Positions 8,125 through 16,932 of a DNA stretch of 64,000 nt are shown here, piece after piece. The stretch covers positions 62,001 through 126,000 of the forward strand of contig CBDCGI010000005.1 in NCBI GenBank assembly GCA_965216725.1, written 5' to 3'. Positions within the stretch are counted from its first letter, which is position 1. Every line of letters starts with the position of its first letter. A program made the translations under genes and the position numbers. This DNA is from JACZUI01 sp965216725. Its GTDB lineage: Bacteria > Actinomycetota > Acidimicrobiia > Spongiisociales > ZC4RG35. Below the pieces are notes generated by a model, which worked only from the letters and a program-made list of their open reading frames with translations, made no database searches and was not told the origin of the DNA.

Positions 8125-9090
8125 ATGCATGCCGTTGAAGCCCAGGACATCGTCAAGACCTTCGATGACGTGGTGGCATTGAACGGAGTCACCGTCGCTT
8201 TCGAGCCCGGGATCATCTACGGCTTATTGGGACCCAACGGTGCGGGGAAGACGACCCTTATCCGGGTCCTCACCACCCTGCTGAAGCCCGACTCGGGTTC
8301 GGCGAGCGTTGCCGGTATCGACGTTGCCGCAATGCCGGTGGCGGTTAGGCACAGGATCGGCCTCGCCGGCCAGTACGCGGCGGTGGACGAGTATCTGACA
8401 GGACGCGAGAACGTGGAGATGGTGGGTCGGCTCTACAACCTCGAGGCCGCCGAGGCCCACAGGCGCACCAGTGACCTATTGGAGAGGATCAAACTCACTG
8501 AGGCCGCCGATCGGCAAGTGAAGACTTACTCGGGTGGAATGCGCCGCCGACTCGACCTGGCCGCCTCGATCGTCGGCCGTCCCGAGGTTCTCTTCCTCGA
8601 CGAGCCCACAACCGGAATCGACCCGGCCTCGAGACTCGACCTGTGGGACCTCATCGAGGAGTTGGTCGAAGGTGGTACCACCCTGCTCCTGACTACCCAA
8701 TACCTCGATGAGGCAGACCGCCTGGCCGACCGCATCGGTGTGATCAACCACGGTCGGCTGATCGCCGAAGGCACTTCCGACGAGCTCAAGACCCAGATGG
8801 GTGGTGACGTGGTCGAGATTCACGTCTCAGAGAGCGATCGCGCCGGCGCCGCCCAGGCGCTGATGACGGTGAGTGGCGGGGAGCTGGCTCAAGAGAGGAA
8901 CACATTCTCGATTCCCGCTCCAAACGGCTCGAGAACGTTGACTGCCGTTGTCCGCGAGCTGGATGCCCGAGGCGTGGAGCCCAACGACATAGCCCTGCGG
9001 AAGCCGACGCTGGACGACGTCTTCCTGGCTCTGACCGGCGGGCGGACCGAAGCCGAAGTCGGTGCTCCTGTGGAGGTACAAGGAGAATGA
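8125..9090 (+). CDS. ABC transporter ATPase, DrrA family
   Basis: This 321-aa ATPase powers an ABC-2 exporter. It has Walker A GPNGAGKTT (about residues 35-43), the signature YSGGMRRRLDLA, and Walker B VLFLDEPTTGID with the following switch region TTQYLDEADRLADRI. The C-terminal extension (about 225-321), with the LRKPTLDDVFLALTG motif, is typical of the daunorubicin-resistance DrrA subfamily. It pairs with the permease that starts in an ATGA overlap at 9087. The substrate is unknown; relatives export antibiotics, lipids or peptides. Confidence 0.92.
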   Translation: MHAVEAQDIVKTFDDVVALNGVTVAFEPGIIYGLLGPNGAGKTTLIRVLTTLLKPDSGSASVAGIDVAAMPVAVRHRIGLAGQYAAVDEYLTGRENVEMVGRLYNLEAAEAHRRTSDLLERIKLTEAADRQVKTYSGGMRRRLDLAASIVGRPEVLFLDEPTTGIDPASRLDLWDLIEELVEGGTTLLLTTQYLDEADRLADRIGVINHGRLIAEGTSDELKTQMGGDVVEIHVSESDRAGAAQALMTVSGGELAQERNTFSIPAPNGSRTLTAVVRELDARGVEPNDIALRKPTLDDVFLALTGGRTEAEVGAPVEVQGE

Positions 9091-9920
9091 CCGTCACCGC
9101 CGAAATGGCAACTCGGATCGGGCCTCGACAGGCTCTCACCCACATTCGGGTGGTCACTAAACGCAATGTGTTGCGAAACCTGAGACTCCCCCAGTTGCTC
9201 CTCTTCGCCACGGTGCAGCCAGTGATGTTCCTGTTGCTCTTCAATTACGTTTTCGGCGGAGCGATCATCTCGGGTGGCGAGGCAGGAGCCGACGATTACA
9301 TCAACTACCTCATACCCGGCATCCTGGTGCAGACGGCGGTGTTCGGAGCGGCGCAGACTTCACTCGGCCTCACCGAAGACCTGGCAGCGGGTGTCATCGA
9401 CCGTTTCCGTTCCTTACCGATCGCACGGTCTGCGGTCCTCGCCGGACGGACGATCGCCGACTTCTTGCGAAATCTGTTCGTCAACATCTTGATGCTGGTC
9501 GTCGGGTTCTTGATGGGCTGGCAATTCGACCAGGGCTTCGTCCGAATGGCGACCGGCGTGCTGATCGTGCTCTTGTTCGGCTATGCGATGTCCTGGGTCA
9601 TGGCGACGATCGGCCTGGTGGTAAAGACGCCTGAGGCTGCCCAATCAGCGGCTTTCCTCCCAATGTTCCCGTTGGTGTTCGCCTCCTCGATCTTTGTTCC
9701 GGTGGAGACGATGCCGAGCTGGCTGCAAACGTTCGCCGAGGTGCAACCGATCACGATTCTGTCCAACACGGCCCGTTCGCTGATGCTGCCCGAGGAAGCC
9801 GCATCCTTCCTTGGACTCGACAGCGCAACGCTCATCGTCCAGTCGCTTCTGTGGATCCTGGCGATTCTTGTCCTGTTCGTGCCCCTTGCGGTTCGCCAGT
9901 ACCGGAAGACCGTCAGCTGA
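9087..9920 (+). CDS. ABC-2 type permease, DrrB family
   Basis: This 277-aa integral membrane protein has about six transmembrane helices and the ABC-2 signature region (GVIDRFRSLPIARSAVLAGR). It is the membrane half of the exporter whose ATPase lies immediately upstream, with overlapping ATGA codons ensuring coupled translation. The N-terminal cytoplasmic segment ends in a conserved RNVLRNLRLPQLL amphipathic stretch. A dimer with two ATPases is expected. Confidence 0.9.
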   Translation: MTVTAEMATRIGPRQALTHIRVVTKRNVLRNLRLPQLLLFATVQPVMFLLLFNYVFGGAIISGGEAGADDYINYLIPGILVQTAVFGAAQTSLGLTEDLAAGVIDRFRSLPIARSAVLAGRTIADFLRNLFVNILMLVVGFLMGWQFDQGFVRMATGVLIVLLFGYAMSWVMATIGLVVKTPEAAQSAAFLPMFPLVFASSIFVPVETMPSWLQTFAEVQPITILSNTARSLMLPEEAASFLGLDSATLIVQSLLWILAILVLFVPLAVRQYRKTVS

Positions 9921-9942
9921 TAACGGCGGTAGGTTGACATCG

Positions 9943-10824
9943 ATGAAGGCCCTGGTTGGAACCACTTCGGGTTTGCTCACCGTCGACAGCTCGGTGGAGG
10001 AGCTCATAGCAGGTACGCGGATCAACCACGTCCTCACATCGGAAGATGGGTGGTGGGCAGTCGACGGCAAGGGCCGGGTCCATCACAACGGGCAGGTGGT
10101 TGCATCGATGCCGCCAGAAACGACTCCCCTATGTGTGCAACCAGGACGTGACGTGACCTGGATCGGCACCTCGGAGGCCCACCTGTTTGTTCTCGAGGGC
10201 GACCGACTCAGCAAGGACGAGTTCTTTGACAACTCGCCAGGCCGAGAAGCCTGGCACACCCCGTGGGGAGGCCCGCCCGACACCCGGTCTCTGGCTTTGG
10301 ACACCGATCTCACACTCTTTGTCAACGTTCATGTCGGTGGGATTCTCAGATACGACAACACCGGCCCGACACCCACTCTCGACATCACTGCCGACGTCCA
10401 CCAGGTGGCCGCCCATCCCAGTCGAGGTGGAGTTGTGCTTGCGGCATCTGCTCGAGGTCTGGCTTTCTCACGCAATGGCCACGACTTCGACTTCGTCGAT
10501 GACGGGCTGCATGCTCCCTATTGCCGCGCCGTCGCCGTTGCCGACGACTGGCTTTTGGTGTCGGCATCAACCGGGCCCCGTTCCGATCGGGCGCGGGTCT
10601 ACCGATCACAGCTGGGGGCCACGACGCTCCAGCCGGTCACGGCGGGGCTGCCAGAGTGGTTTGACGCCAATGTCGACACCCATTGCCTGGCCGTGAGCGG
10701 CCCGTCCGCGTTCTTGGGTCACGGAGACACGCTCTGGCGATCGGACGATGCCGGTTTGAGTTGGTCGGTGGTTGCGGACAAGCTGCCGCGCGTCACCTCC
10801 GTGGCGGCTTGGCCCTCGATCTGA
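9943..10824 (+). CDS. BNR/YVTN-like beta-propeller protein
   Basis: This 293-aa protein is composed of repeating four-strand blades. Several blades carry the sialidase-type Asp-box pattern, most clearly LWRSDDAGLSWSVV near the C-terminus. No signal peptide is visible and no catalytic residues can be assigned, so it is likely a binding propeller related to photosystem-assembly or exo-alpha-sialidase-like proteins. The start is ATG 9943, 22 bp after the permease stop, so it may be in the exporter operon. The function is unknown. Confidence 0.65.
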   Translation: MKALVGTTSGLLTVDSSVEELIAGTRINHVLTSEDGWWAVDGKGRVHHNGQVVASMPPETTPLCVQPGRDVTWIGTSEAHLFVLEGDRLSKDEFFDNSPGREAWHTPWGGPPDTRSLALDTDLTLFVNVHVGGILRYDNTGPTPTLDITADVHQVAAHPSRGGVVLAASARGLAFSRNGHDFDFVDDGLHAPYCRAVAVADDWLLVSASTGPRSDRARVYRSQLGATTLQPVTAGLPEWFDANVDTHCLAVSGPSAFLGHGDTLWRSDDAGLSWSVVADKLPRVTSVAAWPSI

Positions 10825-10862
10825 CCGTCCGCGCCACCTCTCCGCCATCGCCCTGCAGGCCG

Positions 10863-11002
10863 CACCCCCTCCGCCGCCTTCGGCGCCACCTCCCCTCATC
10901 GGCCCTAATGGGCCTCACCCCCTCCGCCGCCTTCGGCGCCACCTCCCCTCATCGGCCCTAATGGGCCTCACCCCCTCCGCCGCCTTCGGCGCCACCTCCC
11001 CC
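10863..11002 (+). repeat. 53-bp tandem repeat array
   Basis: A 53-bp unit begins at 10863, 10916 and 10969, giving two full copies and one partial copy that are nearly identical. Each unit contains two hairpin-forming palindromes: GCCGCCTTCGGCG and GGCCCTAATGGGCC. The array lies directly downstream of the propeller gene and between convergent genes, so it may act in transcript termination or be a mobile palindromic repeat. Confidence 0.85.
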
Positions 11003-11094
11003 AATGGTCGCTCCGCTCCCTGGGGGAGGAAATGGTCGCTCCGCTCCCTGGGGGAAGAAATGGTCGCTCCGCTCCCTGGGGGAGGAAATGGCCG
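11003..11094 (+). repeat. 28-bp tandem repeat array
   Basis: A unit beginning AATGGTCGCTCCGCTCC recurs with exact 28-bp spacing at 11003, 11031, 11059 and (partial) 11087. Copies differ at only one or two bases. It abuts the 53-bp array and runs up to the stop codon of cobO. The open frames across it are low-complexity and are not considered genes. Confidence 0.85.
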
Positions 11095-11679
11095 CTAGTA
11101 GTCGATCCCTCGTCTGGCCATGATCCCGGCGTCGAAGGCGTGTTTGACCTTCTTCATCTCGGTGACGGTGTCGGCGGTGTCGATCAGGTCTTCGGGTGCA
11201 TCGCGGCCGGTCAGGATGACGCTCACCGCCTCTGGTCGAGTACGCAGGACCTCGACGACGTTTCCGAGATCTATCCAGCCCCAGTTGATGGGATAGGTCA
11301 CCTCGTCCAAAATCACCAGCCCGTACTCCCCCGACTGGATCACCTGACGTGCCGCTTGCCACGCATCACGCGCCAGAGCTTCCGACTCGTCCATGTCATC
11401 GGAGTCCCAGGTGAAACCGTCCCCGAGAGCCCGCCACTCGATACCCAGTTGGCGGCCGATCTTCTCCTCCCCAACACTCCAATCTCCTGACTTGAGGAAC
11501 TGAACCACCGCGACTTTCCAACCCCGGGCCACCGCTCTGATGGCGGTGCCGAACGCGGCGGTCGATTTGCCTTTACCGTCGCCGGTGTGGACCAGAATCA
11601 GACTCGGTGCTCGTTCGGTGGCCTTCCGAGGTGGATCAGTCGGAGGAGTTTCAGAGGGAGGAGTCGGTGCTTCAACCAT
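11095..11679 (-). CDS. cobO: Cob(I)yrinic acid a,c-diamide adenosyltransferase
   Basis: This 194-aa CobO/CobA/BtuR-type enzyme transfers the 5'-deoxyadenosyl group from ATP to Co(I) corrinoids, completing adenosylcobalamin formation or salvage. The P-loop HTGDGKGKSTAAFG (about residues 31-44) and the VILDEVTYPINWGWI segment are diagnostic. The length matches the family. It is the last gene of the riboswitch-controlled operon and overlaps the ATPase gene by 8 bp, linking uptake to adenosylation. Confidence 0.95.
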   Translation of the reverse strand: MVEAPTPPSETPPTDPPRKATERAPSLILVHTGDGKGKSTAAFGTAIRAVARGWKVAVVQFLKSGDWSVGEEKIGRQLGIEWRALGDGFTWDSDDMDESEALARDAWQAARQVIQSGEYGLVILDEVTYPINWGWIDLGNVVEVLRTRPEAVSVILTGRDAPEDLIDTADTVTEMKKVKHAFDAGIMARRGIDY

Positions 11680-12427
11680 GTTCTCTTCTCGAAGGAATCA
11701 CTATCGGACCGTTACCGTCGTGAACGACCCTGACGCGTGAACCGTAGCTTGATCGCAGCACGTCCTCGGTGAGCACCTCGTGGGGAGAGCCCTCGACCTC
11801 GATACGTCCTCGTGTGAGCAGTGCAAGACGATCGGCAAACTGACCGGCGAGTGTCAGATCATGAATGGCCGTCACCACGGTCAAGCCACCGGAGCGACGC
11901 AGATCGTCGATCATCTCCAGCACCTCCAGGCCATGCCCGACATCGAGACTCGACGTCGGCTCGTCGAGCAACAACACTGGCGCCTCCTGGGCCAGCGCCC
12001 TGGCGAGCACCGCCCGCTGTGCCTCGCCACCGGAGAGGGTTACGAGTTGCCTATCCGCAAGATCGACCATGCTCACTCGCTGCAGTGCCAACTCAACCGA
12101 ATCCAGGTCGTGGGGGCGTTCCGACTTGAGATATCCGAGATGTGGGGTTCTGCCCAAGAGCACGTAATTGGCGACGCTCATCTCATCAGGCAGGTGCGGA
12201 CGCTGGGGCATCCATGCGACGTCCAAACCTGGCCGGGCGACACCGCCGTTCAATTCCACCTCACCAGAGAACGGAACTGCACCGATCGCTGATTTGATCA
12301 GAGTTGACTTGCCTGCGCCGTTGGGCCCGATCAGCCCAAGCCATTCCCCACGGCTGACCTCCAGCGAGACCGACTCGATCACCTGCCTTTGGTCGAATCT
12401 CACCGACACCTCCCTCCAGGAAATCAC
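11672..12427 (-). CDS. btuD: Cobalamin/iron-siderophore-type ABC ATPase
   Basis: This 251-aa ATPase of the FecE/BtuD class has Walker A GPNGAGKSTLI (about residues 36-46), signature LSGGEAQRAVLARALA and Walker B VLLLDEPTSSLD. It energises the importer formed with the adjacent FecCD-type permease. The cobalamin assignment rests on the riboswitch upstream and on cobO in the same operon, since the family alone cannot separate siderophore from B12 uptake. Its start overlaps the permease stop by 4 bp. Confidence 0.88.
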   Translation of the reverse strand: MISWREVSVRFDQRQVIESVSLEVSRGEWLGLIGPNGAGKSTLIKSAIGAVPFSGEVELNGGVARPGLDVAWMPQRPHLPDEMSVANYVLLGRTPHLGYLKSERPHDLDSVELALQRVSMVDLADRQLVTLSGGEAQRAVLARALAQEAPVLLLDEPTSSLDVGHGLEVLEMIDDLRRSGGLTVVTAIHDLTLAGQFADRLALLTRGRIEVEGSPHEVLTEDVLRSSYGSRVRVVHDGNGPIVIPSRREHG

Positions 12428-13464
12428 GAACTGCCCCGCATCGTTCGCAAGACCAGGAGGAAGAAGGGAGCCCCGATGAAGGCAGTGACTACGCCAATGG
12501 GCAGCTCAGCCGGGGCGATCAAGGTCCGTGCGCCCAAGTCGGCCAGCATCAGAAACACCGCCCCGTACACCAGCGACAAGGGAATGATGACTCGGTAGCT
12601 GCGGCTCGCAATCAGTCGCACGGTGTGGGGAACGATGATCCCGACAAAACCAATGAGCCCGCTGACGGCGACGGCCGCCGCAGTGGCGAGGGTGGATGCG
12701 GCGACTATCACCAACCTGATTCGCCCCACGTTGACCCCAAGAGCGGCTGACTCCTCGTCGCCGAGTGCCAGCACGTCGACGACCCTGCGCAGCACAACCA
12801 AGACGACAGTGGCTGCCAATGCGTAAGGCAGCAACAGCTGCACCTCGCCCCAGCCCACCGTCGTCAGACGTCCGAGGATCCACGTGTAGACCTCCCGCAA
12901 AGTGTCGTTGGACCGTTGCAGGAGAAACGTCTGGAAAGCGGTGGCAAACGCGGCCACGGCGACACCCGCCAGGATCAGCGAAGTGGTGGTTCGCCCCCCA
13001 ACCGTCCGGCTGAGGACGTAGGTCATGCCCACCGCCACAAGCCCAGCCGCAAACGCAGCCGGCGGGACCAAGGCCGAGCCTGCGCCGGTACCGATGACCA
13101 GCGTCGCGCCTATTCCTGCTCCCGCCGCAACGCCAAGCAGGTAAGGGTCGGCTAGGGGATTGCGAAACACTCCCTGGTAGCCAGCCCCTGCGATCGCCAG
13201 GATGCCTCCGACAAGGCCCCCCATGACCACCCTGGGAGCCCGGATCTCGAACAGCACATCGAGCTGTGTGGGTGTCAAGCCATGATCGACATCCACGCCC
13301 GGGACGAGGTCTAGTAAGGCCGACAGCACACCTGATGCAGGCAAATCGACAGCTCCGATGAGCAAACCGGCGAGGGCGACCAGAGAGGCCGCCGTTGCCG
13401 CGACAACCCAACGTACCCACCCGATACCGGGTGCCGTGAACCGGGTAGCCGTGGCTTTGGTCAC
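12424..13464 (-). CDS. btuC: FecCD-type ABC permease, probable cobalamin importer
   Basis: This 346-aa, roughly ten-helix permease belongs to the BtuC/FhuB/FecCD family. Recognisable segments are RAPRVVMGGLVGGILAIAGAGYQGVFRNPLA-like helix 2 (here spanning about residues 73-104), GVNVGRIRL, and GLIGFVGIIVPHTVRL, the region that contacts the ATPase. Four-base overlaps with both neighbours show strict translational coupling. Cobalamin is inferred as the ligand from the riboswitch and cobO. Confidence 0.9.
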   Translation of the reverse strand: MTKATATRFTAPGIGWVRWVVAATAASLVALAGLLIGAVDLPASGVLSALLDLVPGVDVDHGLTPTQLDVLFEIRAPRVVMGGLVGGILAIAGAGYQGVFRNPLADPYLLGVAAGAGIGATLVIGTGAGSALVPPAAFAAGLVAVGMTYVLSRTVGGRTTTSLILAGVAVAAFATAFQTFLLQRSNDTLREVYTWILGRLTTVGWGEVQLLLPYALAATVVLVVLRRVVDVLALGDEESAALGVNVGRIRLVIVAASTLATAAAVAVSGLIGFVGIIVPHTVRLIASRSYRVIIPLSLVYGAVFLMLADLGARTLIAPAELPIGVVTAFIGAPFFLLVLRTMRGSS

Positions 13465-14375
13465 GCCACTACGAGCTCGCTGACCGACTCAGCGATCAAC
13501 TCGACCAACTCGACCACCCTCGGCCCCCAATTCGATGCCAGATACGAGTCGAGGCCGACAATTGCATTCGACTGGACGGCCGTCATGCCTTCCCAACCCG
13601 GTCGATCGACGAGGCTCTCGGGTGCTACCCCAAAGTCGACGTCCCCCAAGAAGATGAGGTCAGGGTCAGATGTGACGATGTACTCCGAAGAGAGCTGCGG
13701 AAAGCCACTGCCGTCGTCAGCCGCATCGGCGATGTTCTCCAGGCCGACAAGGGCATAGATTTGCCCGAGGAAGCTCGAGGATGTCGTCGAATACAGGGTG
13801 GCATCGACTTCGTGATAGAAGCTGAGACCTTCCCGCACATCAGCCGAGGCAACAGCATCTTCGATATCGGCCTGCATCTGGGCAACGGCCTCTGCCGCAT
13901 CGGCAACGTGTCCCGTCGCCGCACCCAGCACTTCCAGCTGGGCATAGGAATCGTCTAGCGAGAGAGCAGTCCTCAGCTGGAGACTGGGAACACCCACTGC
14001 GTCGAGCCCTGCTTGAAGCTCGCCCGGATCGAAGGAGATCACGACGAGGTCCGGCTCGAATGCGAGTATGGCCTCCAGGTTGGGGGTGAATCCGGAGAGG
14101 TCGGTGATCGGCGCCCCTTCCGGATACGTGGAGAACTCGTCAACCGCTACCACCTGATCACCGGCTCCGATCGCAAACAGCATCTCAGTTGCAGTGGAAG
14201 ACAGGGAGACGATCGACGTCGGCTCGGCTGCGACTTCGACCTCACCGCGGAAGTCATTGACTGTCACCGGGAACGGCGCACCGCCCGAGGTGGAGGAATC
14301 CTCCTCCGGATCGGCACCATCGCCGCATGCGGCAACCGCCAGCAACAGCGCTAACAAGAGCGCAACTCTTCTCAT
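13461..14375 (-). CDS. btuF: Cobalamin-binding lipoprotein of ABC importer
   Basis: This 304-aa periplasmic-binding-type lipoprotein carries a hydrophobic signal ending in VAACGDG (lipobox, Cys about 17). It is followed by a Ser/Asp linker and two Rossmann-like lobes of the BtuF/FhuD class. The segments SLSSTATEMLFAIGAGDQVV and NLEAILAFEPDLVV are typical of this group. It is the first gene of the operon. Its ribosome binding site (GGAGG, minus strand, 14386-14390) lies inside a stable hairpin described separately, indicating translational control by the riboswitch. Confidence 0.92.
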   Translation of the reverse strand: MRRVALLLALLLAVAACGDGADPEEDSSTSGGAPFPVTVNDFRGEVEVAAEPTSIVSLSSTATEMLFAIGAGDQVVAVDEFSTYPEGAPITDLSGFTPNLEAILAFEPDLVVISFDPGELQAGLDAVGVPSLQLRTALSLDDSYAQLEVLGAATGHVADAAEAVAQMQADIEDAVASADVREGLSFYHEVDATLYSTTSSSFLGQIYALVGLENIADAADDGSGFPQLSSEYIVTSDPDLIFLGDVDFGVAPESLVDRPGWEGMTAVQSNAIVGLDSYLASNWGPRVVELVELIAESVSELVVA

Positions 14376-14382
14376 ATCAAAA

Positions 14383-14403
14383 CATCCTCCGTATCGGAGG
14401 ATG
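14383..14403 (-). promoter_or_regulatory. Shine-Dalgarno-sequestering hairpin of btuF
   Basis: The minus strand reads CATCCTCCG-ATA-CGGAGGATG, a perfect 9-bp stem with a 3-nt loop. The 3' strand contains the GGAGG that should recruit ribosomes to ATG 14375. A riboswitch can control translation by forming or melting this helix. It forms the end of the expression platform of the cobalamin riboswitch. Confidence 0.75.
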
Positions 14404-14461
14404 AAGAGGTCGGTGGCTTCCCTGAGCCTACGAGTCCGTCTTCATCCGAGACTTGTGTCGT

Positions 14462-14590
14462 GGCTCCGGAGTCAGGCGACCTGGCTCATCCCAGAAAGGG
14501 CATCGCAGTTGCGGGACAGCGCCGGATTCTCACCGGCTTCGCTGTTCCCCGGAACACCCGCCGGTAGTGACGGGCCCGGCGATCATACCC
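14462..14590 (-). ncRNA. Cobalamin riboswitch aptamer
   Basis: Read on the minus strand, the segment shows the conserved AdoCbl aptamer core. GGGAACAGCG is followed by AAGCCGGTGAGAATCCGGC, then the GCTGTCCCGCAACTG segment. The 3' B12 box follows as GAGCCAGGTCGCCTGAC (plus-strand 14471-14486). These elements are in the canonical order. The aptamer lies between the HtrA stop and btuF, upstream of the SD-masking hairpin. Aptamer edges are approximate. Confidence 0.93.
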
Positions 14591-14602
14591 GGCCCGAAGC
14601 TG

Positions 14603-15736
14603 TCATGAGCCTTCGGGACGTTCCCCCAATGTCACGTCGAAGGCAAGCTCCGAACCGTCGCGAACCACAACGACCTCCACGATGGTGCCCGGGCGATAGC
14701 GCCGAACCTGAGAGGCAAGGTCGTCGATACCCTGGATGGGCACCCCTTCCATCTCAATGACGAGGTCTCCCACCTCCAGGCCGGCAGCTTCGGCACCCGT
14801 CCCCGGCTGCACTTCGGTGATGAACGCGCCGGCTTGGCCCGATTCCACCGGCTCTCCGGTGACCCCCAGATAAGCGGCCGCAAGGCTCTCGCCTGAGACG
14901 AGACGATCTGCGATGTCGAAGGCCACATCGATGGGGACGGCAAAGCCGACTCCGTCGTTTGCACCAGAGAGGGTGAAGATGGAGACGTTGATGCCGACAA
15001 CTCTCCCCTGGCGGTCCACCAGGGCACCACCCGAATTGCCGGGGTTGATGGCCGCATCGGTCTGGAGCATCGCCTGGCAGGTCACGGTGTCACACAACGG
15101 CTGGTTGATGGCTGACACGATCCCGGCGGTGACAGTGCTGTCGAGTCCCCATGGGCTCCCGACTGCAATCGCCAATTGGCCCACTCGGGGCGCCTCACCG
15201 AGGGCGAGGCTGGCGGCCGGTAGACCGGTCCTGTCCACCTGGACTACCGCTACGTCGACGTCAGCATTGCCACCTACGACCATGCCGTCCATCTGCTCCC
15301 CATCCTGGAAGCGAACGGTCACCGTATCCTGGCCTTCGACGACATGTGCGGCGGTGAGGATCAGACCGTCAGCGTCATAGATGACGCCGGAACCTACCCC
15401 ACCTCCGGTTGAGATCTGGACCACAGACGGAAGGATCAGCTCGGCCGCGTCGGCGATTGGCTCTTCACCCGCAACGAAGGTCGGAGTCTCGACCTCGATG
15501 GGTGGAGGAGTGACGGCCGGATCTTCAGGTAGCAAGGCATCTTCGGGCTCGGTTGACGGGCTCTCGTTGTCCACCGAGGTCGGGGTCACCGCTTCAGGAG
15601 CGTCGTCGGGCTCAGCCGTGACCAGATAGGCGACACCAATCAGCGAGACGAGGACCACGAAGATGGTGAGCAACATCGGCCATCGTTTCGGCTCTTCGGG
15701 TCTGGGTGCGTGCTGGATGGGTTCCAAGTCGATCAT
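14603..15736 (-). CDS. Membrane-anchored HtrA/PepD-like serine protease with PDZ domain
   Basis: This 377-aa envelope protease has a short cytosolic N-terminus, one transmembrane helix (about residues 19-40) and an acidic/Pro-rich linker (about 45-95). The trypsin-like domain has triad residues in LTAAHVVEG (His), ADVDVAVVQVD (Asp) and NPGNSGGALV (Ser). A C-terminal PDZ domain spans about 285-377. An AGGAGG precedes the ATG at 15736; the longer upstream frame is not needed. The kinase/regulator pair immediately upstream (38-bp gap, same strand) mirrors mprA-mprB-pepD of mycobacteria, suggesting envelope-stress control. Confidence 0.92.
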   Translation of the reverse strand: MIDLEPIQHAPRPEEPKRWPMLLTIFVVLVSLIGVAYLVTAEPDDAPEAVTPTSVDNESPSTEPEDALLPEDPAVTPPPIEVETPTFVAGEEPIADAAELILPSVVQISTGGGVGSGVIYDADGLILTAAHVVEGQDTVTVRFQDGEQMDGMVVGGNADVDVAVVQVDRTGLPAASLALGEAPRVGQLAIAVGSPWGLDSTVTAGIVSAINQPLCDTVTCQAMLQTDAAINPGNSGGALVDRQGRVVGINVSIFTLSGANDGVGFAVPIDVAFDIADRLVSGESLAAAYLGVTGEPVESGQAGAFITEVQPGTGAEAAGLEVGDLVIEMEGVPIQGIDDLASQVRRYRPGTIVEVVVVRDGSELAFDVTLGERPEGS

Positions 15737-15774
15737 TCTGGCCTCCTGGCCGCGACAACGGTATTGATTCGTGT

Positions 15775-16932
15775 TTAAGTCCCTGTAAAGGGATTGTTCG
15801 GAGGTGGAGTCGAATCTGGATGTTCCGCCTCCGGGAGCCAGATCACCATGGTGGTGCCGCCGCTGTCGGCGGAGGGCACCTCTGCCAATTGGCCCCCGTG
15901 TGCAGCGGCGATCTGCTCGACTATGGCGAGGCCGAGACCCACACGGCGATCCTGCTCGTCGGCCGGCAGGCCGGGTCCCTCGTCGCTCACGCCTAACCAC
16001 CGCCAACTGTTCACCACACCGCATCCGATGAGCACGGTGTCTCCCTCTCGAGACGCCCCTAGGGCATTGTCGATGAGATTGGACAAGGCCCGGTCGAGCG
16101 AGATCTCCACGCCTTGGGCCACGGCCGGAGACACTCGGGTTTCCACGGAGGCTCCGCGACCGGCTGCGACCGTGCCGTACTCAGCTGACTTGGCCCGTAC
16201 CAAGTCGGCAAGGTCGATCGTCACCGCCTGAGCCTGGCCCACCTGGAGACGGGCGGCGGCCAGAAGACCGTCGATCATCGACGCCATCTTCTCGCTGTTC
16301 CTGGTGACGATGTCACCAACCTCTTGCCATTCGCCCACGGTCGCTTCGGGATCGTCGGCGACGACCTCGACGTTGGAGCGGATGACCGCAAGGGGAGTAC
16401 GCAGGTCGTGACTGGTGTCGGCGAGGAACCGGCGTTGGCTGGTGAAGGCCTGATCGAGCCGTTCCAACATCCCGTCGAATGTGTTGGCAAGGCGCGTCAG
16501 CTCGTCGTCTGGACCATCGAGTTTGATTCGGCGGCTGAGGTCCGACGCTTGGATGTCACTCGCCACTTGGGTTATCTCGCCGATCGGGCGCAAGAAGCGA
16601 CCCGACATGACCCAACCCACGACCAAGCTGAGGAGAAAAAGCACGATCAGACCCATCGAAGTGAACGTGGCCAACTCTTCCAGTACGTGCTCATTGAACA
16701 GCGACTCCAGAGTTCGCAGCTCGCGCTCGGCGAGAGCCGGCACATGACCCACCAACTCGCCGTCGACATACACCGGCTCACCCGTGATCACGTAGCGGGT
16801 CATCGTGTCGTTGCGGAGGTTCTCCCTCAGCCCCAGGTAGACCAGCGCCAGCAGTGCGCCGCCCAAGCCAAAAACGACCGCCGAATATTGGACGGAGAGC
16901 TTGAAGCGTATGGAGCGAAAGAACGGAGGCAT
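15775..16932 (-). CDS. Sensor histidine kinase, two-TM HAMP type
   Basis: This 385-aa membrane kinase has TM1 at about residues 10-35, an extracytoplasmic loop of about 65 residues, and TM2 at about 95-118. A HAMP linker (LRPIGEITQVASDI) follows. The dimerisation/phosphorylation helix carries the H-box FLADTSHDLRTPLAVI, and the ATPase domain carries N-box RALSNLIDNAL and G-box DEGPGLP. The small sensor loop suggests detection of membrane or envelope state. Its ATG overlaps the regulator stop in a TGATG arrangement. Confidence 0.92.
   Translation of the reverse strand: MPPFFRSIRFKLSVQYSAVVFGLGGALLALVYLGLRENLRNDTMTRYVITGEPVYVDGELVGHVPALAERELRTLESLFNEHVLEELATFTSMGLIVLFLLSLVVGWVMSGRFLRPIGEITQVASDIQASDLSRRIKLDGPDDELTRLANTFDGMLERLDQAFTSQRRFLADTSHDLRTPLAVIRSNVEVVADDPEATVGEWQEVGDIVTRNSEKMASMIDGLLAAARLQVGQAQAVTIDLADLVRAKSAEYGTVAAGRGASVETRVSPAVAQGVEISLDRALSNLIDNALGASREGDTVLIGCGVVNSWRWLGVSDEGPGLPADEQDRRVGLGLAIVEQIAAAHGGQLAEVPSADSGGTTMVIWLPEAEHPDSTPPPNNPFTGT

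Noticed and set aside
10863..11094. CRISPR array
   Set aside because: The repeats are directly tandem without unique spacers, have two different periods, and no cas genes are nearby.
10772..11098. Proline/arginine-rich repeat protein across the tandem arrays
   Set aside because: The translation is a by-product of the GC-rich repeats; it overlaps the propeller gene end and lacks a credible start.
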